Below, one piece after another: positions 18,695 to 26,569 of a stretch of 64,000 nucleotides of DNA. Source of the stretch: Palsa-504 sp963818225 (GTDB taxonomy: Bacteria > Actinomycetota > Actinomycetes > Streptosporangiales > Streptosporangiaceae); NCBI GenBank assembly GCA_963818225.1, contig CAWFRO010000006.1:434001-498000 (forward strand). Direction: 5' to 3'. Position numbers and translations under genes: made by a program. The stretch's first letter is position 1. Each line of letters starts with the position of its first letter. The notes below the pieces were generated by a model. The model saw only the letters and a program-made list of their open reading frames with translations. It searched no databases and was not told where the DNA came from.

Positions 18695-18751
18695 TCTCAC
18701 GTGAGAAATGCGCGCGGCAGCTCAGCATCTGCTCTGAATACTCTCTGAAAC
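18695..18751. promoter_or_regulatory. Candidate response-regulator box and E-box-like palindrome
   Basis: In the 168 bases upstream of the two-component operon, CTCTGAA occurs at 18732-18738 and 18743-18749, an 11-base direct repeat such as OmpR-type regulators bind in tandem. A perfect 12-base palindrome TCTCACGTGAGA lies at 18695-18706, closer to the gene. Both are read from sequence; binding is inferred. Confidence 0.45.
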
Positions 18752-18787
18752 CCCCGCGCACGCCGCGACGCCCGCGGGGTCCGGCCC

Positions 18788-19414
18788 TCAGCCGACGCCG
18801 AGCAGCCGCCCGAGCTTGGACGCGGACGATGAGCGTGTCGCCCCCGCCTCGCGCAGCGCCCGGCCGACCGCTTCCAGCACCCGCGGCGCATCGGCGCTGT
18901 TCTCGGCCGCCTCGACTTCGATCTCGCGCCATCGCACCGGCTCGGCGCCGGGCTCGTCGAGCCGGGTCGCGGTCACGAGGTCGTCGGCCACTTCGGCCAG
19001 CGGCTGCCCCACCTGGCTGGCCAGTGTCAGCACGGTCCGTTCGGTATCAAGGATGGCCACCGGGTGCAGGGGCCTGCCCCCAATGACGTCCTTCACCTGG
19101 GCGGCCAGTTCGGCCGGCACGGCTGCGGTGTCACCCTCGCCGAGGGCCGCGCGGATTTCCTGCCTGGTGTCCTGGCGCACCGGCAGCTTGAGGTGCCAGC
19201 CCTCGTCGGCGCCGCCAACGCGCCGCCGCAGCGTGATCCTGTTCTTGAGGAGGTCGAGTTCGTCGGTGTCGAAATAGGTGGCGCTCAGGTAGATCCGGTG
19301 CCGCCCGGCCGGCTTCGCCCGCCCCTCCAGGCTGCTGAGGTCGGGCACGGTGAAGTCAGCGGCGGCGTCCCACTTCTGCTCCGTTTCGAGGTGTCGGCCC
19401 GTGCTATCGCTCAC
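18788..19414 (-). CDS. CYTH domain protein (triphosphate tunnel metalloenzyme)
   Basis: 208 residues. The signature ExExK is ETEQK at 10-14, followed by YFDTDELDLLKNRITLRRR and WHLKLP, strands that build the triphosphate-binding tunnel. Members hydrolyse inorganic triphosphate or other triphosphates. Many actinobacterial CYTH proteins have a CHAD domain after it, but this one ends after the CYTH fold. The start at 19414 lies only ten bases from the end of the TnpB-like element, so its promoter region may have been altered by the insertion. Confidence 0.85.
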   Translation of the reverse strand: MSDSTGRHLETEQKWDAAADFTVPDLSSLEGRAKPAGRHRIYLSATYFDTDELDLLKNRITLRRRVGGADEGWHLKLPVRQDTRQEIRAALGEGDTAAVPAELAAQVKDVIGGRPLHPVAILDTERTVLTLASQVGQPLAEVADDLVTATRLDEPGAEPVRWREIEVEAAENSADAPRVLEAVGRALREAGATRSSSASKLGRLLGVG

Positions 19415-19429
19415 GCTTCAAGGCTAGTG

Positions 19430-19464
19430 GGTGACACCGTTAGTTTGTCGGGGGTGGTGTCACC
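19430..19464. repeat. Hairpin GGTGACACC/GGTGTCACC at element left end
   Basis: A perfect 9-base inverted repeat with a 17-base loop (19430-19438 and 19456-19464). It overlaps the terminal repeat of the TnpB-like element and resembles the structured ends used by single-strand transposases. Confidence 0.6.
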
Positions 19465-19533
19465 GGTTTGCGGGTGGGGTGCTGGTTTATGCGTTGGGTC
19501 GTTTTGTCGGTGGGGGGTGCTATTGGTGGGTGT

Positions 19534-20076
19534 ATGGGCAGGAAGCGTGCTGCGGGGGCGGCACCGGTGGTGTACCGGACGGCGCGGTGCGGGCTGCGGG
19601 TGACGGGCGGGCAGCGGCGGCGGCTGTTCGGGATCACCGTCACGGTGACCGATGAGCGGGGCACGCCCTCCACCTGCCCATCGTGCGCGCTGCGGGTGCC
19701 CAAGCCCGCCGGGCGAGTGTTCCGCTGCCCGCACTGCGGGCACGGCGGGCAGCGCGACCTAGTCGCGGCAGCCAACATCGCCGCCAAAGGCGGCGGACCC
19801 ATCCCCGCTCCGCAGGCAGCGGGGATCACGCACCGCCGCGCGGGCCGGCACCTGCCAGGCGCCGGACTGTCGCGACGTGACCCCAGGCGCAGGCCCTCAT
19901 CACGGCCGCACCCACGGGTCCCCTGGCCGGCACCGGCCCGCCCCGCACACCACCAGGTGGACGGGGCGTCGCTCGCCCAACCGGCGAGGAGCACGCAAGA
20001 ACGTCACCCCGACGAACTTACGAGCAGGTGCACTAGTCATGGTAGACGGCGAACCGCGTGGCGGGTCGCTCCATGA
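19534..20076 (+). pseudogene. TnpB-like RNA-guided nuclease remnant, large internal deletion
   Basis: The first ~33 residues (MGRKRAAGAAPVVYRTARCG, then LRVTGGQRRRLFG) match the extreme N-terminus of TnpB proteins of actinobacterial elements. Residues 40-85 are the C-terminus: zinc ribbon Cys 48, 51, 65 and 68, then GQRDLVAAANIAA with the last RuvC Asp75. Full-length TnpB is about 350-500 residues, so some 300 residues including RuvC I and II are missing without loss of frame. The open frame then runs 88 residues of low-complexity sequence past the element end. It cannot be an active nuclease. The DNA after the zinc ribbon (19790-20006) keeps several GC hairpins where a guide RNA would be encoded. 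Confidence 0.75.
19812..20006 (+). ncRNA. Possible relic of TnpB omega/guide RNA region
   Basis: In TnpB elements the guide RNA scaffold overlaps the tnpB 3' end and runs to the right end. The corresponding interval here has strong hairpins, for example CCCCGCT/AGCGGGG near 19803-19828, and terminates at the conserved right-end repeat. This is positional inference; no expression evidence is available. Confidence 0.25.
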
Positions 20077-21298
20077 CCAGAGCGTCCGCGCCCGGGTCCG
20101 GGGCGCCCGCAGGGGTCCGGGGGTAGGCGTCGACGTGCAGGCCCGCGAGCCCCGGCCGTCCCGCCTGAGCCCAGGCCCGGACCTGCGCCGCGAGGTCCGC
20201 GGCCAGCTGCCCGCCCCGCGGGCCGAAGCCGGCCGCCCGCAAGGCCAACACCTCCGCTCCCTCGCCGGCGGGACGCTCCGCTTCGTCCCCGGCCGCGCGG
20301 TCGGCGGTGAGGACGGCGATGCCGCCGCGGTCGGCGATCCCGACGGTGGAATGCCGGCCCGGGCCGCGCGATGCGGCCGCGGCGAGCAGGCTATCGGGGC
20401 CCTCCACGTTCAGCAGGAACGACCGGGGCTCACGGGCCGCCAGCCACAGGCCCAGCTCCCAGAACACCTGCGCCGGCCTGGCCCGCACTCCGGTCGGCTC
20501 CGGCACGGACGGTCCGGCCAGCAGGGCGGCCAGCGCCCCGCTGTCCGCCGGGCCCGGCTCGCCGGCGACGGTCCCGTCGGGCAACAGCAGGGACAGACCG
20601 GGCGCGAGGGTCACAAGGCGTTCGGGCCCGGCCAGCGATCCGCGCATCCGCATGAAGCCGCACGGTGCGAGCGACCGGCTGGTCCACGGCCCGATGGGGC
20701 CGGCCGGCTCGAATGCGACCGACAGCTGGGTTCCGCGGACGTCCAGCGGCACGACGATCCGGGCCTGCGGGGCCGCCTGCTCCAGCCACGCCGAGGCCAG
20801 GTCGGCCACGCCGACGGTGGCGATGACCCGGTCGTAGGGCGCCCGCTCCGGATAGCCCATGGCCCCGTCCGAGCAGACCACCGTCACGGCTCCGGAACCC
20901 GCACTGGCCAGGTGCTCGCGGGCCAGGCCCACCAGCTCGGGGTCGATGTCGATGCTGGTCACCTGGCCTTCGTCGCCCACGATGTGGCTGATCAGAGCGG
21001 CGTTGTAGCCGGTCCCGGCGCCGATCTCGAGCACGCGCTGGCCCGGGGCCAGGCCCAGCTGGTCGAGCATGATGGCCATGATGGCGGGCTGGGAGGATGA
21101 GCTGATCGGATGACCGTCAGTGTCACGCTTGGTCACTATCGCCGCGTCGCGGTAGGCCTCTTCGGGCGGCAGCTCGGGCAGGAACAGGTGGCGCGGCACG
21201 GCACGCAGCGCGGCGGCGACCCGCTCGCTGCCGATCCGGTTGGCCGCGAGGACCCGCGCGGCCAGCCGCTCCCGCAGGCAGGCCAGCTCACCGGCCAA
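20033..21298 (-). CDS. Protein-L-isoaspartate O-methyltransferase-like methyltransferase with C-terminal extension
   Basis: 421 residues. The PCMT fold is seen from RAVPRHLFLP through the SAM motif LEIGAGTGYN at 90-99, with ISSSSQPAIMAIMLDQL before it and APYDRVIATVGV after it. Classical PCMT is ~210 residues and repairs isoaspartate; this protein has another ~190 residues, as do actinobacterial paralogs, some of which modify RiPP peptides. No precursor peptide is seen beside it, so a housekeeping or unknown role is as likely. The start overlaps the stop of the GT87 gene by 11 bases, and the stop lies in the end of the TnpB element. Confidence 0.85.
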   Translation of the reverse strand: MAGELACLRERLAARVLAANRIGSERVAAALRAVPRHLFLPELPPEEAYRDAAIVTKRDTDGHPISSSSQPAIMAIMLDQLGLAPGQRVLEIGAGTGYNAALISHIVGDEGQVTSIDIDPELVGLAREHLASAGSGAVTVVCSDGAMGYPERAPYDRVIATVGVADLASAWLEQAAPQARIVVPLDVRGTQLSVAFEPAGPIGPWTSRSLAPCGFMRMRGSLAGPERLVTLAPGLSLLLPDGTVAGEPGPADSGALAALLAGPSVPEPTGVRARPAQVFWELGLWLAAREPRSFLLNVEGPDSLLAAAASRGPGRHSTVGIADRGGIAVLTADRAAGDEAERPAGEGAEVLALRAAGFGPRGGQLAADLAAQVRAWAQAGRPGLAGLHVDAYPRTPAGAPDPGADALVMERPATRFAVYHD

Positions 21299-22664
21299 GC
21301 CGGTGCCTCACGCGGAAGGCCGACACGCACAAGGCGGCCAGCCCGGCCAGGCCGGCCAGCACGAAGATGTTGCCCGCCAGCAGCTGCAGGCCGTGCCAGT
21401 GGAACTCGTGATACCAGGGCTGGTCGCCGGTGGCGAAGTAGGTCGCGGGCCCGTACCAGAACAGCCCGGCCGGGGTCAGCCCGGCCTGGGACAGATCCCA
21501 GAGCTGCGGCCACGCGCCGAACACCAGCACCAGCCCCCCTCCCGCCGACCACCACGCGGCGCGGACGGCGCCGCGCGCCCTGGCACCCAGGTGAGCCAGC
21601 AGCGCGATGGCCGGTGCGACCCAGACCCAGTGGTGATCCCAGGTCAGGGGGGACACCAGCAGCCCGGTCAGCGCGCAGGCCAGCATGCCCGCGACCGGGT
21701 ACCCGGCGCGGTACAGCACCGCCGCGGCCACCAGCCCGGCCACCACGACCAGGATGGCCGCCACGACCCACGGAACGGTCCCGGACGTCACGCTGCCGGC
21801 CAGCCGGGTCGCCACCCCGCGCAGCGACTGGTTGCCCCGGGTGCCGAGGAACACGATCCGGTTGGCGTTCAGGAACAGCCGATGCCACCAGTAGGTCCCG
21901 GAGTCCCTGGGCAGGATCGCGTAGCCGAGCGCCACCGTCGCGGCGAACGTCCCCGCGGCCGTGGCGGCCTGCCGGTACCGGCGCACGAGCAGCAGGTACG
22001 GGATGAAGATCAGCGGGGTGAGCTTCACCCCGGCGGCCACGCCGATCCCGATCCCGTGCCACCAGCGCGTGCGCCCGGCCAGCACCGACGGGGTCAGGAG
22101 GTCGGCGACGACCAGCAGCATGAGCAGCAGGTTGGCCTGGCCGAGGCCCAGTGTCTCCTGCACCGGCTCGGTCAGCAGCGCCAGCGCGGCCACGCCGAAG
22201 GTGGCGCCCAGCCTGATCCGGGGCCGGGCCGCATAACCCAGCGCGCCGAACACCAGCCACAGTGACAGCCCGAGGGCAGCCAGGCTGGCCACGGTCATCG
22301 CCCAGCGCATCGCCGTCCAGGACAGCACCGACGCCACCGCGAAGACCACCGCGGCGAACGGGGGATAGGTGAACTGGACGCCGTTGCTCCCGGTCCAGTC
22401 GTACAGCGGCGAGGCCCGGCGGCCGTCGTAGACGGGCGCGACGTGGCGGGCGATCAGGCCGCCGTTGCGGTACACCACCAGGTCCCGCATGGCGGCCATC
22501 GAGGACAAGTGGGTAGCCAGGTCGGCCACGTAAAGGCCGAGGACCGCCACCAGCAGGACCGCCCCGGCCGGGAGCAGCCAGCGCGCGCCGTCCCGGGGCG
22601 TCGCGGCGGCCGCCGTCGCCTCCGGCCCGGTGGCCGCCGCCGCTGGCTCTGCCCGCACCGCCAC
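21288..22664 (-). CDS. GT87 (DUF2029) polyprenol-phosphate-dependent mannosyltransferase, multi-pass membrane protein
   Basis: 458 residues with about ten hydrophobic segments. Family features are the acidic DLVVYRNGG loop after the first membrane span, VQFTYPPFAA, GLGQANLLLMLLV, and AAGVKLTPLIFIPYLLL. GT87 enzymes such as PimE add mannose from polyprenyl-phosphate-mannose on the outer face of the membrane. It is translationally coupled to the PCMT-like gene. The acceptor is unknown. Confidence 0.87.
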   Translation of the reverse strand: MAVRAEPAAAATGPEATAAAATPRDGARWLLPAGAVLLVAVLGLYVADLATHLSSMAAMRDLVVYRNGGLIARHVAPVYDGRRASPLYDWTGSNGVQFTYPPFAAVVFAVASVLSWTAMRWAMTVASLAALGLSLWLVFGALGYAARPRIRLGATFGVAALALLTEPVQETLGLGQANLLLMLLVVADLLTPSVLAGRTRWWHGIGIGVAAGVKLTPLIFIPYLLLVRRYRQAATAAGTFAATVALGYAILPRDSGTYWWHRLFLNANRIVFLGTRGNQSLRGVATRLAGSVTSGTVPWVVAAILVVVAGLVAAAVLYRAGYPVAGMLACALTGLLVSPLTWDHHWVWVAPAIALLAHLGARARGAVRAAWWSAGGGLVLVFGAWPQLWDLSQAGLTPAGLFWYGPATYFATGDQPWYHEFHWHGLQLLAGNIFVLAGLAGLAALCVSAFRVRHRLGR

Positions 22665-22702
22665 GTCCCTTCCTCAGGTCTGAGAAAGGATAGTGGCTCG
22701 GG

Positions 22703-23359
22703 CTAGCCGATGGTCTGCGTATCCTCGGCGGGCACCTCTTCGGCGCGCACTGCCCGGCGCGGGAGAGCCTCGGTCGCGGCGGCCTGTGCCGGGACGGTCT
22801 CGGTCGGGGCCGTCTCAGTGGGGACCGTCTCAGTGCGGGCAGTCTCAGCGGGGACCGTCGTGGCGGGCGGTACGGCCTCGACCTCCCTGATCCCGGACGG
22901 CACGGACAGGATCCGGCCCATCGCCGCGCCCGCGATGAACACGATGACCACGCCCAGCGCGGAGAAGAAGCCGAGCTGTTCCATGATCCGGATGAAGAGG
23001 CGGGAACTGGCCGGCGTACCGCCCATGGTCACATTGTTGTTCCACAGCGGGCTGAGGGTGGTGCCCAGGGCGAACCATGCGCCGGCCGCCGCGGCCAGCA
23101 GCGCGCCGAACAGCGCGACATGCCTGCCGGTGGCGATCATGAGCAAGATGCCGCCCAGGAACACTGCCGCGCCGGGCAGGATTTCCAGCCACAGCCGCGC
23201 CGTATCGTAATGCCAGGTCACGTCCGGCGTGTAGGCGTAGTGGAAATACGGTCCGACGAGGGGAACCAGTGCGCCCCAGAGTCCGAGCAGGATCAGCAGG
23301 AACCCGCTGAACGCCCCGCGGCTTCGCCGCATCTGCAGCATCCCAGCCATGCTCATCAC
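22703..23359 (-). CDS. Four-span membrane protein with Thr/Glu/Pro repeat tail
   Basis: 218 residues, not assigned to a named family. Four hydrophobic segments occupy about 15-170, with an extracytoplasmic-looking loop PDVTWHYDTARLW between the first two. The final ~50 residues are a hydrophilic repeat of PTET/PAET type (encoded by repeated GGGACCGTCTCAGT-like units at 22800-22860 on the plus strand). ATG at 23359 or 23347 are both possible. It precedes GT87 on the same strand with a 38-base gap. Function unknown. Confidence 0.7.
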   Translation of the reverse strand: MMSMAGMLQMRRSRGAFSGFLLILLGLWGALVPLVGPYFHYAYTPDVTWHYDTARLWLEILPGAAVFLGGILLMIATGRHVALFGALLAAAAGAWFALGTTLSPLWNNNVTMGGTPASSRLFIRIMEQLGFFSALGVVIVFIAGAAMGRILSVPSGIREVEAVPPATTVPAETARTETVPTETAPTETVPAQAAATEALPRRAVRAEEVPAEDTQTIG

Positions 23360-23458
23360 TCCCCGAGTGAGTAACCGTTAATCGTTTGGCTAACCTGTCG
23401 GCCACGCCTCTACCCCGGGCAACGCGTGGTATTCCGGTCCGGGGGTATCGTTCGCGGC

Positions 23459-24829
23459 GTGGAAACCGTGCCGCCCCCGGGGGAGCGTCCGGCTGGCCCC
23501 GGAAACCGGCGCCTGGTGCCGCGTACCGACGTGCTGCTGGCCGACCCCCGCCTGGCCGCGGCGGAACGCACGCTGGGCCGGGCCCTGGTCAAAGCGGCGG
23601 TCGGCCGCGCGCAGCAGCAGGCCAGGGACGGCCATATCGCCCCGGAAGAGGTGGCGGAAGCGGCGGTCGCGGAGCTGCCCGCCCGGGCCAGCGCGCTGAC
23701 CCCGGTCATCAACGCGACCGGCGTGCTGGTGCACACCAACCTGGGCCGCGCCCCGCTGTCAGCCGCCGCGGTGGACGCCATCGCCGCGGCGGCGGGCTAC
23801 TGCGACGTCGAGTTCGACCTGGCCGCTGGCGTCCGCGCGCGTCGCGGCACGGGGGCGCTCGACGCCCTGTCCCGGGCTGTCCCGGCCGCGGAGGCGGTGG
23901 CTGTGGTCAACAACAACGCCGCCGCCCTGGTGCTGGCCGCGACCGCGCTGGCCCGCCCCGAGGCGCCGGAGATCGTGATCAGCCGGGGCGAGCTGATCGA
24001 GATCGGCGACCGGTTCCGCCTGCCCGACCTGCTGGCTTGCACCGGCGCGACGCTGCACGAGGTTGGCACGACCAACCGGACCACGGCCGCGGACTATGCG
24101 GCGGCGACCGGCCCGCGGACCGCGTTCATCTTGAAGGTGCACCCGTCGAACTTCCGCATCGAGGGCTTCACCGCCGCCGCCGGGGTTCCCGCTTTGGCCG
24201 AGCTGGGCGCCGCCCACGGCGTGCCGGTCGTGTTCGACATCGGGTCCGGGCTGCTCGCCCCGCACCCGATGCTGCCCGCCGAGCCGAGCGCGGCGGCCGC
24301 GCTGCGCGATGGGGCCGCCCTGGTCACCGCGAGCGGCGACAAGCTCCTCGGCGGCCCGCAGGCCGGGCTGCTGCTCGGCCGCGCCGACCTGGTGGGCCGT
24401 CTCACCCGGCACCCGCTGGCCCGCGCCCTGCGGGTGGACAAGCTGACCCTCGCCGCCCTGGAGGCGACCCTCACCGGACCGCTACCTCCGCTCGCCGCGG
24501 CGCTGGCCGCTGATCCCGCTTCGCTCCTCGACCGGGCCGAACGGGCCGTGGTGCTCCTGACCGAGGCCGGCCTCGACGCCCGCGTGGTTCCTGCGCGAGC
24601 GGCGGTCGGCGGCGGGGGCGCCCCGGGAGTGGAGCTGCCGAGCGCGGCGCTGAGCCTGCCCGAGTCACTGGCCGTGCCGCTGCGCAGTTCCCCGCGCGTA
24701 TCGCGCGGGGAACTGCCCGCCGTAGTGGGCCGCCTGGAGGCCGGCCGCTTGCTGCTCGACCTGCGCTGCGTGCCGCCGGAGGAGGATCCGCTCCTCGTGG
24801 CGGCCATCCTGGCGGCCATGAAGGGGTGA
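23459..24829 (+). CDS. selA: L-seryl-tRNA(Sec) selenium transferase
   Basis: 456 residues from the GTG at 23459; an upstream GTG at 23426 would add 11 residues. SelA is a PLP enzyme that converts seryl-tRNA(Sec) to selenocysteinyl-tRNA(Sec) using selenophosphate. Family landmarks are VINATGVLVHTNLGRAPLS, NNNAAALVLA, SRGELIEIGDRFRLPD, VGTTNRT, KVHPSNFRIEGF and SGDKLLGGPQAG, whose Lys (295 with this start) binds PLP. Length is normal. The selB gene lies 1.7 kb downstream on the same strand and tRNA-Sec lies a further 2 kb on. selD, which supplies selenophosphate, is not in the window. Confidence 0.95.
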   Translation: METVPPPGERPAGPGNRRLVPRTDVLLADPRLAAAERTLGRALVKAAVGRAQQQARDGHIAPEEVAEAAVAELPARASALTPVINATGVLVHTNLGRAPLSAAAVDAIAAAAGYCDVEFDLAAGVRARRGTGALDALSRAVPAAEAVAVVNNNAAALVLAATALARPEAPEIVISRGELIEIGDRFRLPDLLACTGATLHEVGTTNRTTAADYAAATGPRTAFILKVHPSNFRIEGFTAAAGVPALAELGAAHGVPVVFDIGSGLLAPHPMLPAEPSAAAALRDGAALVTASGDKLLGGPQAGLLLGRADLVGRLTRHPLARALRVDKLTLAALEATLTGPLPPLAAALAADPASLLDRAERAVVLLTEAGLDARVVPARAAVGGGGAPGVELPSAALSLPESLAVPLRSSPRVSRGELPAVVGRLEAGRLLLDLRCVPPEEDPLLVAAILAAMKG

Positions 24830-24849
24830 GTCTCCAGGGGAAACTCGCC
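24825..24849. terminator. Hairpin between convergent selA and beta-helix gene
   Basis: GGTGAGT at 24825-24831 pairs with ACTCGCC at 24843-24849 (one G-U pair), loop 11 bases, overlapping the selA stop codon. It lies between two convergent genes only 24 bases apart. No T-run follows, so it is a weak candidate. Confidence 0.35.
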
Positions 24850-24853
24850 CGGC

Positions 24854-25966
24854 TTACTTGATCGTCGAGTCGTACACGGCCGGCGCGATATCGCGGCCGT
24901 CGACGTGGTCGAAGATGCCGGGCGCGTTCTGGAACTCTCCGCTGGGATTGTCCTGCAGCCTGGAGTGCTCGATCTTCAGGGTTCCGCCGCCCGCGTTGAC
25001 CACGAAGAAGATGGCTCCGCCTCCCTCGCGTGCGCCGTTGTCGCGCAGGACCGTGCCGTCGATGAACAGGTTGTAGTGGTTGCCGTCGGCGTAGATCGCA
25101 CCACCGCTGCCGCCTCCCGGAGTGCCGCGACGTGCGGGGTTCGCGCCCCAGCCGATGGCCTTATTGCCCATCAGCAGGCTGTTGGTGACGTCGAAATTCG
25201 CGTCGAGGCCGCTCAGCGCGCCGCCATTGGAGCAGATATTGTCGATAAAGTTGTCGTGGGTGATGTAGACGGGGCTGCCCGTGTACATGCCGTAGGCGCG
25301 GATCGCCGCGCCGCCGAGGTCGGGACCGTACTGGTAGCACCGGTTGTCGAAGAACGTGGAGTTGACCACCGCGAGCTGGCCCCCCTCATCGAAGATGGCG
25401 CCGCCGCCGTAGCTCGACGTGCGGCTCTGCGGCACGGCCGAGTAAGCGTCCTTGAACGTCATGTTCTCCACGATGAGCTGCGGCCAGTGCTGTTCCCAGC
25501 AGGTCTTTGTGGTGTATTTCTGCGCGGGGTCGCAGGTATTCATGTACAGGATGCGGATCTTGCCGCCGCCGCTCAGCGTCACCTTGCCGCCGCCGTTGAG
25601 CACTATTTGATGGCTGGTGTTCACGACTTTGGCCGTGGCGGTCATCGTGATCGTGACCGGCTTGGAGCCGCAGTTGAAGGTGATATCGCCGCCCTCGGCG
25701 ACCGCTTTGACCACCGCGGCGGACGTGCAGCTGGCGGGCTTGCCGACGCCGATGACGTGCCTGGCGCTAGTGTTAGCCGCGTGGCTGGCCGCCGGAACGT
25801 TGGCCTGCGCGCCTGGATCGCCACCGACGAGCTGGCCGGTCGAATTCGCGGCCAGCGTCTGCGATATCGGCGCGATGGCTGCTGGGCATGACGCCACGCC
25901 GACCGCGATCATGGCGGCCAGGCTGCCCGCACCGGCGAGTCGGCCGAGGCCGCGCTTCGACCGCAT
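24854..25966 (-). CDS. Secreted right-handed beta-helix protein
   Basis: 370 residues from the ATG at 25966 (MRSKRGLGRL), which gives a proper signal peptide: basic start, hydrophobic core SLAAMIAVGVA and a cleavage region near residue 32. An upstream ATG at 26053 would bury the signal. The mature part is Ala/Thr-rich, then repeated Gly/Asn/Asp strands such as GGGAIFDEGGQLAVVNS, GGALSGLDANFDVTNS and GGAIYADGNHYN, typical of parallel beta-helix or polymorphic outer-membrane-type repeats. Such proteins bind or cleave polysaccharides; no catalytic set is evident. Four Cys suggest disulfides. It is embedded in the selenocysteine island but has no evident link to it. Confidence 0.75.
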   Translation of the reverse strand: MRSKRGLGRLAGAGSLAAMIAVGVASCPAAIAPISQTLAANSTGQLVGGDPGAQANVPAASHAANTSARHVIGVGKPASCTSAAVVKAVAEGGDITFNCGSKPVTITMTATAKVVNTSHQIVLNGGGKVTLSGGGKIRILYMNTCDPAQKYTTKTCWEQHWPQLIVENMTFKDAYSAVPQSRTSSYGGGAIFDEGGQLAVVNSTFFDNRCYQYGPDLGGAAIRAYGMYTGSPVYITHDNFIDNICSNGGALSGLDANFDVTNSLLMGNKAIGWGANPARRGTPGGGSGGAIYADGNHYNLFIDGTVLRDNGAREGGGAIFFVVNAGGGTLKIEHSRLQDNPSGEFQNAPGIFDHVDGRDIAPAVYDSTIK

Positions 25967-26053
25967 GGCGCCCCGGGCTGGTCCCGGCGCCCCGCCCGTC
26001 ATCCCAGCCCCGCAGCGCCTCGGCCCGCCGGACGGCGACCAGGCCGCCGACAT

Positions 26054-26548
26054 GCCCCGGGTCTTATGGCCAGCGGTCCGGCCCCGGTAATCTGAAGATC
26101 TGCATACGAAATATTCACGCTAATGTCCCATCAGCGATGGCAGGCCGATGAATAGATCATGACGCTTACGGATATCCGGGGCGGTCTCAAGCGACCGAAA
26201 CAATTCAGGCCGACGGAATATCGGCTTTCCCGAAGCATCAGCCCCGCGAACACTTCGCATGGTTTCCTGAGTCCGAGACTGTAGCACCCGGCAGGTCGTT
26301 CAGGTCGTCACTTGGGCACATATATATTTCAGGTCCTCGGGAATTTCTATCCCTTTCAGTAGGTATTCCTGGATAAAGCCGGTTGGCGTTCTGGTGCGTG
26401 CCGCGCTCCCGCGGGGAAATGCGCAGGCGAAATAGACGGGAAGGTCCGCACAGGCACCGCGTGGCCCGGCTGCACTGGCCTGCCTGCACTGGCCCGGCTG
26501 CACTGGCCCGGGCGCACTGGCCCGGGGCGCGGCCGTTAGCCTGGGCAC
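26054..26548. other. Intergenic region with lower GC and short peptide remnant
   Basis: About 500 bases separate the divergent beta-helix gene and selB. The part 26091-26400 is clearly less GC-rich than the surroundings. On the minus strand a short stretch ending at 26300 reads like a natural C-terminus (IQEYLLKGIEIPEDLKYIC), but upstream it dissolves into the antisense of selB. The selB-proximal part holds 14-base tandem repeats. No complete gene is seen. Confidence 0.5.
26471..26526. repeat. Four 14-base tandem repeats upstream of selB
   Basis: Units TGCACTGGCCTGCC, TGCACTGGCCCGGC, TGCACTGGCCCGGG and CGCACTGGCCCGGG follow each other at 26471-26526, preceded by a degenerate partial unit. 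They end ~22 bases before the first possible selB start, so they lie in its promoter or leader. Confidence 0.75.
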
Positions 26549-26569
26549 GTGGTCAGAGCGGACGCGCCC

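Larger units (their letters stand above)
19424..20036. mobile_element. Internally deleted TnpB-type transposable element with matching inverted ends
   Basis: 613 bases. The left end (19424-19453) is CTAGTG, nine bases, then GTTAGTTTGTCGGGG. The reverse complement of the right end (20007-20036) is CTAGTG, nine different bases, then GTAAGTTCGTCGGGG: 6/6 plus 13/15 matches at the same spacing. The only coding content is a shortened tnpB. Inside the left end a hairpin GGTGACACC/GGTGTCACC lies at 19430-19464. The right end touches the stop codon of the neighbouring methyltransferase gene. Typical IS200/IS605 elements have subterminal hairpins rather than long inverted ends, so exact classification is open. 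Confidence 0.65.

Noticed and set aside
19430..19464. Terminator for the CYTH gene
   Set aside because: The hairpin lies upstream of the CYTH start, not after its stop, and belongs to the mobile-element end.
20033..21298. RiPP (lanthipeptide-type) methyltransferase cluster
   Set aside because: The PCMT-like protein resembles such enzymes in length, but no precursor peptide, cyclase or transporter is near.
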